A stretch of 64,000 nucleotides of DNA from Flavobacterium plurextorum (GTDB taxonomy: Bacteria; Bacteroidota; Bacteroidia; Flavobacteriales; Flavobacteriaceae), in the NCBI RefSeq assembly GCF_002217395.1, contig NZ_MUHD01000005.1, forward strand, positions 92,399 to 156,398, given 5' to 3'. Numbering within the stretch: the stretch's first letter is position 1; each line of letters begins with the position of its first letter. The position numbers were made by a program, and so were the translations under genes. A model generated the notes under the pieces. The model had not been told where the DNA came from and did not search any database. It saw only the letters and a list, made by a program, of their open reading frames with translations. This document shows positions 17,086 to 25,303 of this stretch, one piece after another.

Positions 17086-18333
17086 TTAATTTTGTTCGCT
17101 TTTGAAAATATTCTTCAGTTTGGTAGTTTTATTATTAATGATAGGTTTTGCGCTGTAAGCTAAAAATAAAATGTACCCAAGCGTAAAAAACAGAAAAGAC
17201 ATAGCATAACGAAGTCCCATATAATCACCTAAAGTTCCAATAATAAGAGGCACGAGTGCACCGCCAAAAATACCAGAACATAGAATACCAGAAAAGGAAC
17301 CATGATGTTTATGTGTAGAATTAAGTGCCAGCGAGAATACAATTGAAAACATAACTGAAATGGTAAAACCTAAAGTTATAAATGCCGCAACAGCCATTTC
17401 TGAATCACCATATAATGCAGCAATTAAGACGATCATGGAGAAAATACTGGCTGTTTTTAAAACTATTTTTGAGTCCCATAGTTTTAAAACGGCAAGTCCA
17501 AGTAAACAGCCAAAAGTCATGGCTCCCCAAAACCAAGCAACGGTACTTGCACCTCTAGAAGCAGGATCAATGCCATGATAGCTTCTTAAAAATTCAGACA
17601 TCCAGTTTGCTAGTGATTGTTCTGTGCCTACATAGGCGACAATTCCTAAAAAGAAAAGCCAGATTTCGCGTTTTTGCAGCAGTTCTAAGTATACTCGGGA
17701 AGTTCCAGTTTTTTCATCATCGTTGAGTTTTACAATTGGTATTTTCAGGAATGCTACTACTAGAATAATTACGACAAAAATCAAAGTAAATAACCAGTAT
17801 AAGATCGTCCAGTTTAAATTATTTTGAACAAGATTATTAAAAATAAAGTCTAGAAAAGCATTGTTTTGATGTAAGAGATAGGTAAAAACAAACGGACTGA
17901 TAAATGAGGCTAATCCAAATGTAAGCTGTGCCATAACAGAGTAAAAAGCAAAGTTTTCTTCGCCTCCTGCTGTGCGCATCAACGGGTTAATAATAACTTG
18001 CAGCATGGCCATTCCTAATCCAATTACAAATAAAGAGCCTAGCGCAGTGCTGTAAAGAGGATTTATGGCAAAGGCTGCTGAACCGGCTAAGTTTAAAGAA
18101 AAGGCTAGAAGCATTGCCTTTTTTTCTCCCATTTTTTCGATTAGTATTCCAGCGGGAATTGACATAATTCCATAAGCTAAAAAGAACGAGAAAGGTAAAA
18201 AAGCGGCCATCGTAAGGCTGAGTTTGTATGTTTGAATGATTATAGGCATTAATGGACCTAAAATATTGGTTACAAATGAGATTACGAACCAAATAACAAG
18301 AATCATTACAACTAGAAAATTATTTCGTTTCAT
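17086..18333 (-). CDS. FucP/NagP-like sugar permease (MFS)
   Basis: I take the ATG at 18333 (MKRNNFLVV), which leaves a 14-base overlap with the kinase gene. A start 30 bases earlier would add an unlikely hydrophilic tail. Twelve membrane helices are visible over about 415 residues. Segments FLPFSFFLAYGIMSIPAGILIEKMG and INPLMRTAGGEENFAFYSVM match the fucose/glucose/N-acetylglucosamine:proton symporter group (FHS). Coupling by overlap to a ROK kinase suggests uptake of the amino sugar, or another monosaccharide released from heparan, across the inner membrane. The exact substrate is inferred. Confidence 0.85.
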   Translation of the reverse strand: MKRNNFLVVMILVIWFVISFVTNILGPLMPIIIQTYKLSLTMAAFLPFSFFLAYGIMSIPAGILIEKMGEKKAMLLAFSLNLAGSAAFAINPLYSTALGSLFVIGLGMAMLQVIINPLMRTAGGEENFAFYSVMAQLTFGLASFISPFVFTYLLHQNNAFLDFIFNNLVQNNLNWTILYWLFTLIFVVIILVVAFLKIPIVKLNDDEKTGTSRVYLELLQKREIWLFFLGIVAYVGTEQSLANWMSEFLRSYHGIDPASRGASTVAWFWGAMTFGCLLGLAVLKLWDSKIVLKTASIFSMIVLIAALYGDSEMAVAAFITLGFTISVMFSIVFSLALNSTHKHHGSFSGILCSGIFGGALVPLIIGTLGDYMGLRYAMSFLFFTLGYILFLAYSAKPIINNKTTKLKNIFKSEQN

Positions 18334-19285
18334 AATGTTCCATTTTAAGTTTCTGAAAAACATTTGCAGTGCAGCCCAATATACCTGCCTTATTTCCTAA
18401 TTTGGCAGCAACAATCTGGGTATGAACCGAAGCAGCAGGAATGGACAAGGTTTTTGTTCGGTATCTTAATTCGTCGATATAAAACGTGCCTGCTTCGCTG
18501 ATTCCACCGCCTATAATTACTTTTTGCGGACTGCAGATGTTTATAAAACTGGCAATCCCTGCGGCTAAAGAGTCAAAATGACGTTCCATGGCACGAACGG
18601 CATGTTTTTCTCCAATACGGTATTTGTCGACAATATATCTACCGTCAATTTCTTCGGAAGAAAATTTACTTTGAGATTTATAATCTTCAATTAAAGCAGT
18701 AATAGAGGCGTAAGCTTCCAGACAACCGCGTCCGCCGCAAGTGCAGGGCAAGCCGTTTTGCTGTATTATGATATGACCTAGTTCACCGCCGCGATTGTTA
18801 AAGCCGCCGTAAAGTTTTTTATCAATCATAATAGCTCCGCCGATACCTGTGCCAACTGTTAGAAAAACAGCATCAGTACAATCTTTTGCCGCACCGTAGG
18901 TTAATTCGCCAAGTCCCATTAAATTGGCATCGTTATCAATAACAATAGTATGACCAGTTAGTTCTTTTAAAATAATGCCTAATGGTAATTCTTCAAAACC
19001 AGGTAAATTATCTGCACCGCCAATGATTACGTTATTTTCGACAAGACCTGGAAAACCAATACCCACGCCGGCAATTGGCTTTTTTAATTGCAAGGTGCAT
19101 TGGTTGATGGCGTCTGCGATTAGTTGTATAATTTCTTCTTGGGTGCCGGCATTCTGTAATGGAACTAGAAAGGACAGTAAAATTTTGCCTTCTTCATTAA
19201 CAAGACCGCATTTAAGTGAGGTACCGCCAATATCGATTCCAACTGCGTAGGATGAAGGCAGTTCAGAATTATATAAGTTTATCAT
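18320..19285 (-). CDS. ROK-family sugar kinase
   Basis: This 321-residue cytoplasmic kinase of the ROK family has the phosphate-binding DIGGT at 18-22 and catalytic Asn118-Asp119 in IDNDANLMGLGE. The zinc site comprises His171 and the cysteines of CTCGGRGC (181, 183, 188). It phosphorylates glucose or an N-acetylated amino sugar with ATP. In a heparan locus, N-acetylglucosamine or glucosamine is the likely substrate. Its stop overlaps the permease start by 14 bases, so uptake and phosphorylation are translationally coupled. It lacks the N-terminal HTH of ROK repressors and is therefore an enzyme. Confidence 0.92.
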   Translation of the reverse strand: MINLYNSELPSSYAVGIDIGGTSLKCGLVNEEGKILLSFLVPLQNAGTQEEIIQLIADAINQCTLQLKKPIAGVGIGFPGLVENNVIIGGADNLPGFEELPLGIILKELTGHTIVIDNDANLMGLGELTYGAAKDCTDAVFLTVGTGIGGAIMIDKKLYGGFNNRGGELGHIIIQQNGLPCTCGGRGCLEAYASITALIEDYKSQSKFSSEEIDGRYIVDKYRIGEKHAVRAMERHFDSLAAGIASFINICSPQKVIIGGGISEAGTFYIDELRYRTKTLSIPAASVHTQIVAAKLGNKAGILGCTANVFQKLKMEHYETK

Positions 19286-19401
19286 AATTGTAATTTTAAT
19301 TACCCTCGTGAAGAGTTTATTTTAGCATCGGAGGATAAAATTGAATGCAATGGTTTAGTTACATTAAATGAAAAAATGTCGTTTTCAACTCAGATGAAAC
19401 A

Positions 19402-19430
19402 ATTAATGCAGAACGAGGTCCTGCATTAAT
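19402..19430 (-). terminator. Hairpin between susD and the kinase gene
   Basis: A perfect 10-bp stem attaatgcag/ctgcattaat with a 9-base loop lies in the 206-base gap. It is not followed by a clear T tract in the direction of transcription, so it may act as an attenuator or mRNA-stabilising end that keeps susC/susD levels above those of the kinase and permease. Confidence 0.5.
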
Positions 19431-19491
19431 GTTTTAAAAAGATATTTTTTTTGAAAGGAAAATGAATTGTAAAGATTCAAGAACCGCTCGT

Positions 19492-21378
19492 TTAATATTT
19501 AGGATTTTGTCGTGTAATGTTTTTATTTACATCGGTTTCATTCTGAGGATAAGGATAAAGTTCATGCTTTCCTGCTACAAAGTTTCCAACTGAAGGATAG
19601 AAATAGTTGGAACGAATAAGTTTTACGGCATTAGCAGTTTCAGTTATTTTATCTCCTAAAATTCCCCATCTAATCAAATCAGCTCTTCTCATTCCTTCAA
19701 AAGAAAGTTCCCAAGCTCTTTCTTGCTGAAGAGCTTTAAGAAAACTAGTTTTGTCAAGACCTGTTGGCAAATTCATCTCTGCTGTGGTTGGTTTTGGCAA
19801 AATTCTAGCTGTTGCTGTTGCGCCAGAACCTTTTCCGTCGACACTTGTAATTGTAACAGTTGGTACAGAAGTATAACCGTCTCCAGTACGTAACATTGCA
19901 ATTGTGTTGATAGCGCCGCTTGCCAAAGTTACAACAGCCGCAGAAGCATCAGAACCGCCGCCGCCTGTAATTTGGATTACTACATTTGCTGCAGAACTAT
20001 ATCCAGTACCTTTTGTCTTTAAGTCAACAGCAATACGGCTTCCTTGCACGTCGGCACCAAAACCTCTTCTGCGAACTTGATTAATTGCATCGTAAGCAAT
20101 AGCATTTGGACCTTCATTTAATTCGTTTTCTACTTCGGCGCGCATTAAAAGCAAATCAGAATAGCGCATAATAACCCAATTAATGTGGCTGTATGCTTTT
20201 TCTTGAATTGAATTGGTTTGAAATTCACGACTCCATTTTCCAACCGTCCAGCTCTCGTCTTGTCTTGTAGTCAAAAGTGCTACTTTATTTCCAGCGGCAT
20301 TTAATGTGTACATGGCAATCGAGAAATCTCTTCTTTGATCTGCTGCATTAAATCCGTTATAAAAAGGTTTTGGAACAACACATCTTGAGTTGGTCGAAGA
20401 ATAAAAACCATTTGCGGTAGTTACACCATTAAAATTACCAATGTTAGAAGAGTTTTCTCTATATCCTGCCGGATTGTAAAAGGCTACTTGAAAAATGTTT
20501 TCAGTAGGCTCTAAAACATGCAGACACTGGTTCTTAAAAACCTTTGAATAAGATGGATTCAACTTATACGGGTTTTGTGCCATTACTTCATTGATTTGCT
20601 GTTGTGCCAGTTTATAAAAATCTTTATAGTTGGCAGGACGACTCATCGTTCCGTCAGCACCTAATGAATATCCGCCGGCAAATAGGGCAACTCTTGCCAG
20701 CATAGCTTTAGCAGCCCATTTGTTTACACGTTCATCTGTAGGGATTTGTTCCGGCAATAGGAGGGCAGCTTCCTGCATATCTTTGATAATCTGTGTGTAG
20801 ATTTCTTTTTTGTCTACAAGACCGCCTTTTAAATCATCTCCTGCCTGTGAACTTTTTATTTTAAAAGGAACATCACCCCATAAACGTACTAACTCAGAAT
20901 AGTAAAAGCCGCGTAAAAATTTAGCTTCACCAATGAATTTGTTTAATTGGTCTTTTTGAGCTTGAGTTCCTTCGGTGTACAAGGCCATTTGCGGAATTCT
21001 TTCAATCGCAACATTGGCTCTGTCAATTCCTTCATATAATTTGCTCCAAACGGCATAAAAAACGTTTGTCTGCGAAATACCTTGATAATGTGGAATCATA
21101 CGCCAGTCATCGGCACTTAAACCGTTGATTTGTTGAATGTCAGTATCAGTATCAAAAAGTATAGAGATATTCCATCCATAACTGTCAAAAGAGGACATTG
21201 CTTCATAAACTCCTAATACAGCCATATTGGCTTCGTCTGAAGTTTTAAAGAAATTGGCTGTTGTAAAATAAGAATAGGGTGTAACTTCTAATTCTTTTTC
21301 ACATGAATTAAGCGGCAGTAAAAGAAAAGATACACTCGCTGCTATAATTGCTCCAGAGGAAAATATTTTGTTTTTCAT
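19492..21378 (-). CDS. susD: SusD-family glycan-binding lipoprotein with internal insert
   Basis: A lipoprotein signal ending PLNSC (Cys about 26) precedes a SusD fold of TPR-like helices. The hallmark segments are NVAIERIPQM, GEAKFLRGFYYSELVRLWGDVP and, near the end, ERAWELSFEGMRRADLIRWG. It caps the SusC barrel at the cell surface and binds the glycan. The protein is 628 residues long. Residues ~446-530 form a Gly/Ser/Thr-rich insert with two copies of a GxGYxSxxxVxI...GxGSxAxA pattern, placed between the 'NQVRRRGFG' helix and the 'LPTGLDKTSF' helix. The insert is unusual for SusD and could be an extra binding lobe. The gene follows susC after 17 bases. Confidence 0.95.
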   Translation of the reverse strand: MKNKIFSSGAIIAASVSFLLLPLNSCEKELEVTPYSYFTTANFFKTSDEANMAVLGVYEAMSSFDSYGWNISILFDTDTDIQQINGLSADDWRMIPHYQGISQTNVFYAVWSKLYEGIDRANVAIERIPQMALYTEGTQAQKDQLNKFIGEAKFLRGFYYSELVRLWGDVPFKIKSSQAGDDLKGGLVDKKEIYTQIIKDMQEAALLLPEQIPTDERVNKWAAKAMLARVALFAGGYSLGADGTMSRPANYKDFYKLAQQQINEVMAQNPYKLNPSYSKVFKNQCLHVLEPTENIFQVAFYNPAGYRENSSNIGNFNGVTTANGFYSSTNSRCVVPKPFYNGFNAADQRRDFSIAMYTLNAAGNKVALLTTRQDESWTVGKWSREFQTNSIQEKAYSHINWVIMRYSDLLLMRAEVENELNEGPNAIAYDAINQVRRRGFGADVQGSRIAVDLKTKGTGYSSAANVVIQITGGGGSDASAAVVTLASGAINTIAMLRTGDGYTSVPTVTITSVDGKGSGATATARILPKPTTAEMNLPTGLDKTSFLKALQQERAWELSFEGMRRADLIRWGILGDKITETANAVKLIRSNYFYPSVGNFVAGKHELYPYPQNETDVNKNITRQNPKY

Positions 21379-21395
21379 TTTTTCTAATCTTTAAA

Positions 21396-24300
21396 TTATA
21401 GTGAAATATTTAAACCAGTGATAAAGGATTTACTTCTTGGATAAGCACTAAAATCTACTCCTCTGGTAATCGCATTATTAAGTACGCTGACTTCTGGATC
21501 AAATCCTGAATATTTCGTAAATACATATAAATTATAAGCTGTAAAATAAACTCTCAAATTTGAGATATACGATTTTTTCAGCCATGCTTTTGGCAGTGTG
21601 TAACCTAAACTAATATTGTTGATTCTTAAAAAAGAACCGTCTTCAATAATATCGCTGTACAAACGTCCTGTAGTGTTACCATTAAAAGCAGGGTTCGTTT
21701 TACCAACATTTAAAGCAGCTAATTCAGTAGGATCAGTTACACGTTGTCCAGCAGCATTAATAGTTGTCCATCTATCAGCAAACATGGCAAATGTATTTAG
21801 ATTGTCTAAATTAAGCCTTGAATTGTTTAGCACGTTTGCATTGTAAATATCGTTACCAACTGTAAAATCAAGAAAAACACTTAAGTCAATCCCTTTATAA
21901 CTGAAAGTATTGTTTAAACCTCCTGTATATTTTGGATTTGCATCTCCTATTGCGGTTCTGTCAAGATCATTGATAACACCATCTGGAGTACCATTTGGAC
22001 CGCTGATGTCTTTAAATTTAATGTAACCAGGCTGTACAGCAAGATTATCACTTACTACACCACTTTTTAAAGTATAAGTGCCGGCAGTTGCATTATAATC
22101 AAAATCACTTACTTGATATAAACCGTCGTTTACATAACCATACATTACGCCGACTGGCTGTCCCACTTTTAGGATGTAGTCATTTTTGTCTGTATAACTA
22201 TTAGTAATAAGTGATGTTTCACCTTCGCTTAAACTAAGGACTTTTGTTTTGTTGAAAGCAATATTAAAAGTGGTGTTCCAGTTAAAATTATCATTTTTAA
22301 CATTAGTTGTATTCAACGTAAATTCTATACCACGGTTTGAAGTTGCTCCAATATTCTGGAATTGTTTTTTAAATCCAGAACTAGCAGGAACACGAGTGTT
22401 GTAAAGTAAATCTTTTGAACGATTTTCATACAACTCGGTAGTAAGAGAGATACGTTGTTTAAAGAATCCTAAATCTAAACCTAAATTGGTTGATTTAGTA
22501 GATTCCCATTTCAAATATGGGTTTGGAAGATTACTTTGAAAAGCAGTAATATTTACTTGATTGTTTAAAGGATATGATCCTGAATTGAAAATACCTAAAG
22601 CAGCATAATTTGCAATTCTGTTATTTCCAGCTTCTCCATAACTTAAACGGAATTTTAAATCAGAAAATGCAGGAATATTTTTCATGAAATCTTCTTCAAT
22701 AACTCTCCAAGCGGCAGAAACCGAAGGGAAAACTCCCCATTGATTTTCAGTTCCAAATTTAGAAGAACCGTCTGCACGTAAACTTGCTGACAGTAAATAT
22801 CTGCTTTTGAATGAATAATCGGCTTTTCCGAAAAATGATAATAATTTATCGTCTTCAGCAAATGAAGTTGGAATTGCGGCAATTGTACCAAGTTGTAATT
22901 TATCCCATCCTAAATTTACATTAGGAAATGCTGATGCTGATGCTGAAATTCCTTCAGAATAATTGTAAATATACTCTTGACCTGCTGTTACACTAAGTTT
23001 ATGCTTTTTAGCGAATGTATTATTGTAAGTCAAAACGTTGTTGTAGTTTAAACGAGTCGAAAGATTATGTGTAATACCTCCGTTTGCTCCACCAGATCTG
23101 ATAGCTTGTATTCCTTCAGCACCATTAAAGTACTTACTTTTAACGCTGTTATCCGTGTAACTTACCAAACCGCTGTAAACTAATTTTGGTGTAAGGTAGT
23201 ACGAAAGTTGAAAGTTCATGTTGATAGAACGATTTACTGTTTCTCTTTTTTGGCTGTCAATAGTGATAAGCGGACTTTGAAATGCTGGTGAAGCTTGATT
23301 GTCTAACGGATCAATCAGCAAATATTTAAGATCATCATCAGAACCATTTTTTCCAATCGTAGGACGATATTGCAATAGCGTTTGCAGCATACTTAATCTA
23401 GCATTTCCACCATCATTTGTAGATAATCCTGTAATTTTTTGATTAGAATAATTGACAATAGCGTTAACCGTAAATTTTTTGCTTATCGCTTGTGTTACTT
23501 GCAATTTTGCAATGTTTTTTAAAGATTCACTGCCAATCATAATTCCTTGATCATTATTAACCGAATAAAACGCATTGTATTTTGTATCACTTTCGCCGCC
23601 GCTGATACCTATTTTATGATACTGATTTACAACAGCATTTCCAAAAACTTCATCTTGCCAGTTGATTCCCGCTCTATTTTTGTAAAGTCCTTCCATTTCA
23701 TCATAAGTTCCAAAAGTGCTTAGGTATTTTTGCATTCTGGTGTCATCTGTCGCACTTTCGTAAACCAATTGTGTGTATTGGTACGGGTTCATTACCGGTA
23801 ATGTTTTGGCAATTGTTTTTATACCGCCATAAGTATCGTAGCTTAATCTAAGTTTTCCGCCAGCAGATTTTTTTGTAGTTACTAAAATTACTCCATTTGC
23901 ACCTTGCGCACCATAAATAGAAGTAGAGGATGCATCTTTTAAGACATCAATAGATTCGATATCCATTGGATCTAAAAAAGCAAGACCGCCAGTTTGTGCT
24001 ACTCCATCGACTACATAAAGAGGTTCGTTACTCTGCGTGATCGAAGTTCCTCCTCTAATTCGTAATGAAGGTTGTGCTCCAGGAGTTCCGTCTGGCATAG
24101 TTACTTGCAATCCGGCAATACGACCTTGCATTGCCTGCGCTACATCCTGTACAGGAATTTTAGCTATTTCAGTTCCTTTTACAGAAGATATTGCACCAGT
24201 AAGGTTTTTTCGTGTTTTTGTTCCATATCCAACTACAACAACTTCATCAAGATTATTGGCATTGTCAATAAGCTTTGTATTGATAAGTGTTCTGTTCTTT

Positions 24301-24545
24301 ACCTGTTCTTCAGTAGTTTTGGTTCCAATAAAAGAAAATACTAATACAGCATTAGATTTTACTTTAATTTGATATTCACCATCCATAGAGGTAATTGTGC
24401 TGTTTTTAGTTCCTTTTTCAGAAACGGTTGCCCCAGGCATAGGCATATTTTGGGAGTCGGTTACAACACCTTTAACTGTAATAACATCTTGCCCGTACAT
24501 CACGCAAGTTGTCAGCAGTAAAAATAAAAATAGAGTCCTTTTCAT
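21396..24545 (-). CDS. susC: SusC-family TonB-dependent outer-membrane transporter
   Basis: This 1049-residue transporter has a signal peptide to about 18 and a carboxypeptidase-D-like domain (22-95, VKGVVTDSQNMPMPGATV). A TonB box/plug region begins near DEVVVVGYGTKTRKNLTGA and contains the SusC plug signature LRIRGGTSITQSNEPLYVVDG, followed by the beta-barrel ending in aromatic GLNISL. It imports heparan oligosaccharides with SusD, powered by TonB. It is transcribed together with susD. The leader from the predicted -7 box to the ATG is about 320 bases, much longer than usual here. A start at MKRTLFLFLL fits the signal peptide. Confidence 0.96.
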   Translation of the reverse strand: MKRTLFLFLLLTTCVMYGQDVITVKGVVTDSQNMPMPGATVSEKGTKNSTITSMDGEYQIKVKSNAVLVFSFIGTKTTEEQVKNRTLINTKLIDNANNLDEVVVVGYGTKTRKNLTGAISSVKGTEIAKIPVQDVAQAMQGRIAGLQVTMPDGTPGAQPSLRIRGGTSITQSNEPLYVVDGVAQTGGLAFLDPMDIESIDVLKDASSTSIYGAQGANGVILVTTKKSAGGKLRLSYDTYGGIKTIAKTLPVMNPYQYTQLVYESATDDTRMQKYLSTFGTYDEMEGLYKNRAGINWQDEVFGNAVVNQYHKIGISGGESDTKYNAFYSVNNDQGIMIGSESLKNIAKLQVTQAISKKFTVNAIVNYSNQKITGLSTNDGGNARLSMLQTLLQYRPTIGKNGSDDDLKYLLIDPLDNQASPAFQSPLITIDSQKRETVNRSINMNFQLSYYLTPKLVYSGLVSYTDNSVKSKYFNGAEGIQAIRSGGANGGITHNLSTRLNYNNVLTYNNTFAKKHKLSVTAGQEYIYNYSEGISASASAFPNVNLGWDKLQLGTIAAIPTSFAEDDKLLSFFGKADYSFKSRYLLSASLRADGSSKFGTENQWGVFPSVSAAWRVIEEDFMKNIPAFSDLKFRLSYGEAGNNRIANYAALGIFNSGSYPLNNQVNITAFQSNLPNPYLKWESTKSTNLGLDLGFFKQRISLTTELYENRSKDLLYNTRVPASSGFKKQFQNIGATSNRGIEFTLNTTNVKNDNFNWNTTFNIAFNKTKVLSLSEGETSLITNSYTDKNDYILKVGQPVGVMYGYVNDGLYQVSDFDYNATAGTYTLKSGVVSDNLAVQPGYIKFKDISGPNGTPDGVINDLDRTAIGDANPKYTGGLNNTFSYKGIDLSVFLDFTVGNDIYNANVLNNSRLNLDNLNTFAMFADRWTTINAAGQRVTDPTELAALNVGKTNPAFNGNTTGRLYSDIIEDGSFLRINNISLGYTLPKAWLKKSYISNLRVYFTAYNLYVFTKYSGFDPEVSVLNNAITRGVDFSAYPRSKSFITGLNISL

Positions 24546-24869
24546 AATTTTGGTTTTAACCGGAATAAGTTTTGGCTTATTCCAAATAGCTAATATTTGA
24601 GTTAGTTTTAACCTTGTAAAGCAAAAGTTACTGATGCATTATTTTTCCGGCAGTTAACGATTGGCTTTAATAAGGTTTGGTTTAATGTCTCTTAAATTGT
24701 ATTCTTTTTAAATCACAATCGGCCGATGATTGTTTTTGGAGAAAAGTATAACAATTTATGAACTTGAAAAAATGACTTAGGGATTTTTTGTCTTGTAAAC
24801 AAAAGATGTTTTTGTAAAAATTGATTCATTAGCTTTTGATTAGTCATGTTGGTTATTATTTGATAGAAA

Positions 24870-24877
24870 CAAATATA
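24870..24877 (-). promoter_or_regulatory. -7 box of susC
   Basis: TATATTTG on the minus strand matches the Bacteroidota consensus TAnnTTTG exactly. No good -33 TTTG sits at the usual distance, as expected of an activator-dependent promoter. Confidence 0.6.
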
Positions 24878-24893
24878 GAAATCGACCTAAAAT

Positions 24894-24937
24894 GACAGTT
24901 TTGAAAACGTCCAAAATACTATTGATTTTGATTAAAA
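24894..24937 (-). promoter_or_regulatory. Candidate HTCS operator upstream of susC
   Basis: This is the second copy of the 44-base element found before the sulfatase gene (35/44 identical). It ends 17 bases from the -7 box, as at the sulfatase promoter. It should be the activation site that couples susC/susD to the sensed oligosaccharide. Confidence 0.6.
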
Positions 24938-25237
24938 CAAGCTTTAAACCCCAAAAAATTAAGGGTAAAAATGTATTTTTAATATTTTTTCTTACTTTTT
25001 ATTTAGTATTATCTTTTTCTATTTCATGCAAAAGATAAACAAGGTTTAAAATGCGGTTAAAAAGCATTTAAATAAGTGAAAAATAAAGTCGATATAAGCC
25101 GTTGATATTTAAGTAGAAAGTAAATTTAATCTGTTACAGTCTATTATTTTGTGTCTAGATTTTGAAAATTATAAGTAAAGGTTATTTGCTAAAAGGTGGA
25201 TTTAGTTTCTTTGTAAAAGACAAGATAAAAACAAGAC

Positions 25238-25267
25238 AAAAAAAAGACGTCCTGTTGAGACGTCTTT
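25238..25267 (-). terminator. Terminator of the lyase-GH88 transcript
   Basis: On the minus strand a 9-bp stem aaagacgtc/gacgtcttt with a 7-base loop is followed by a T tract. It lies 37 bases past the heparinase III stop and insulates the susC promoter. Confidence 0.85.
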
Positions 25268-25303
25268 GAAATAGAATATTTAAAATATTTTCTTTTACTG
25301 TTT

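Larger units (their letters stand above)
24546..25303. other. Long susC leader and regulatory region
   Basis: No gene is supported in these 758 bases. They contain, right to left on the coding strand, the terminator of the heparinase gene (25238-25267), an AT-rich stretch, the candidate HTCS operator (24894-24937), a TATATTTG -7 box (24870-24877) and a ~320-base leader. In the leader, atcggccgat (24718-24727) is a perfect palindrome inside the small hairpin acaatc/gattgt (24715-24733). Confidence 0.6.

Noticed and set aside
24037..24372. Two overlapping plus-strand frames of about 100 residues
   Set aside because: They lie wholly inside susC on the other strand and have no motif; they are shadows of the coding frame.
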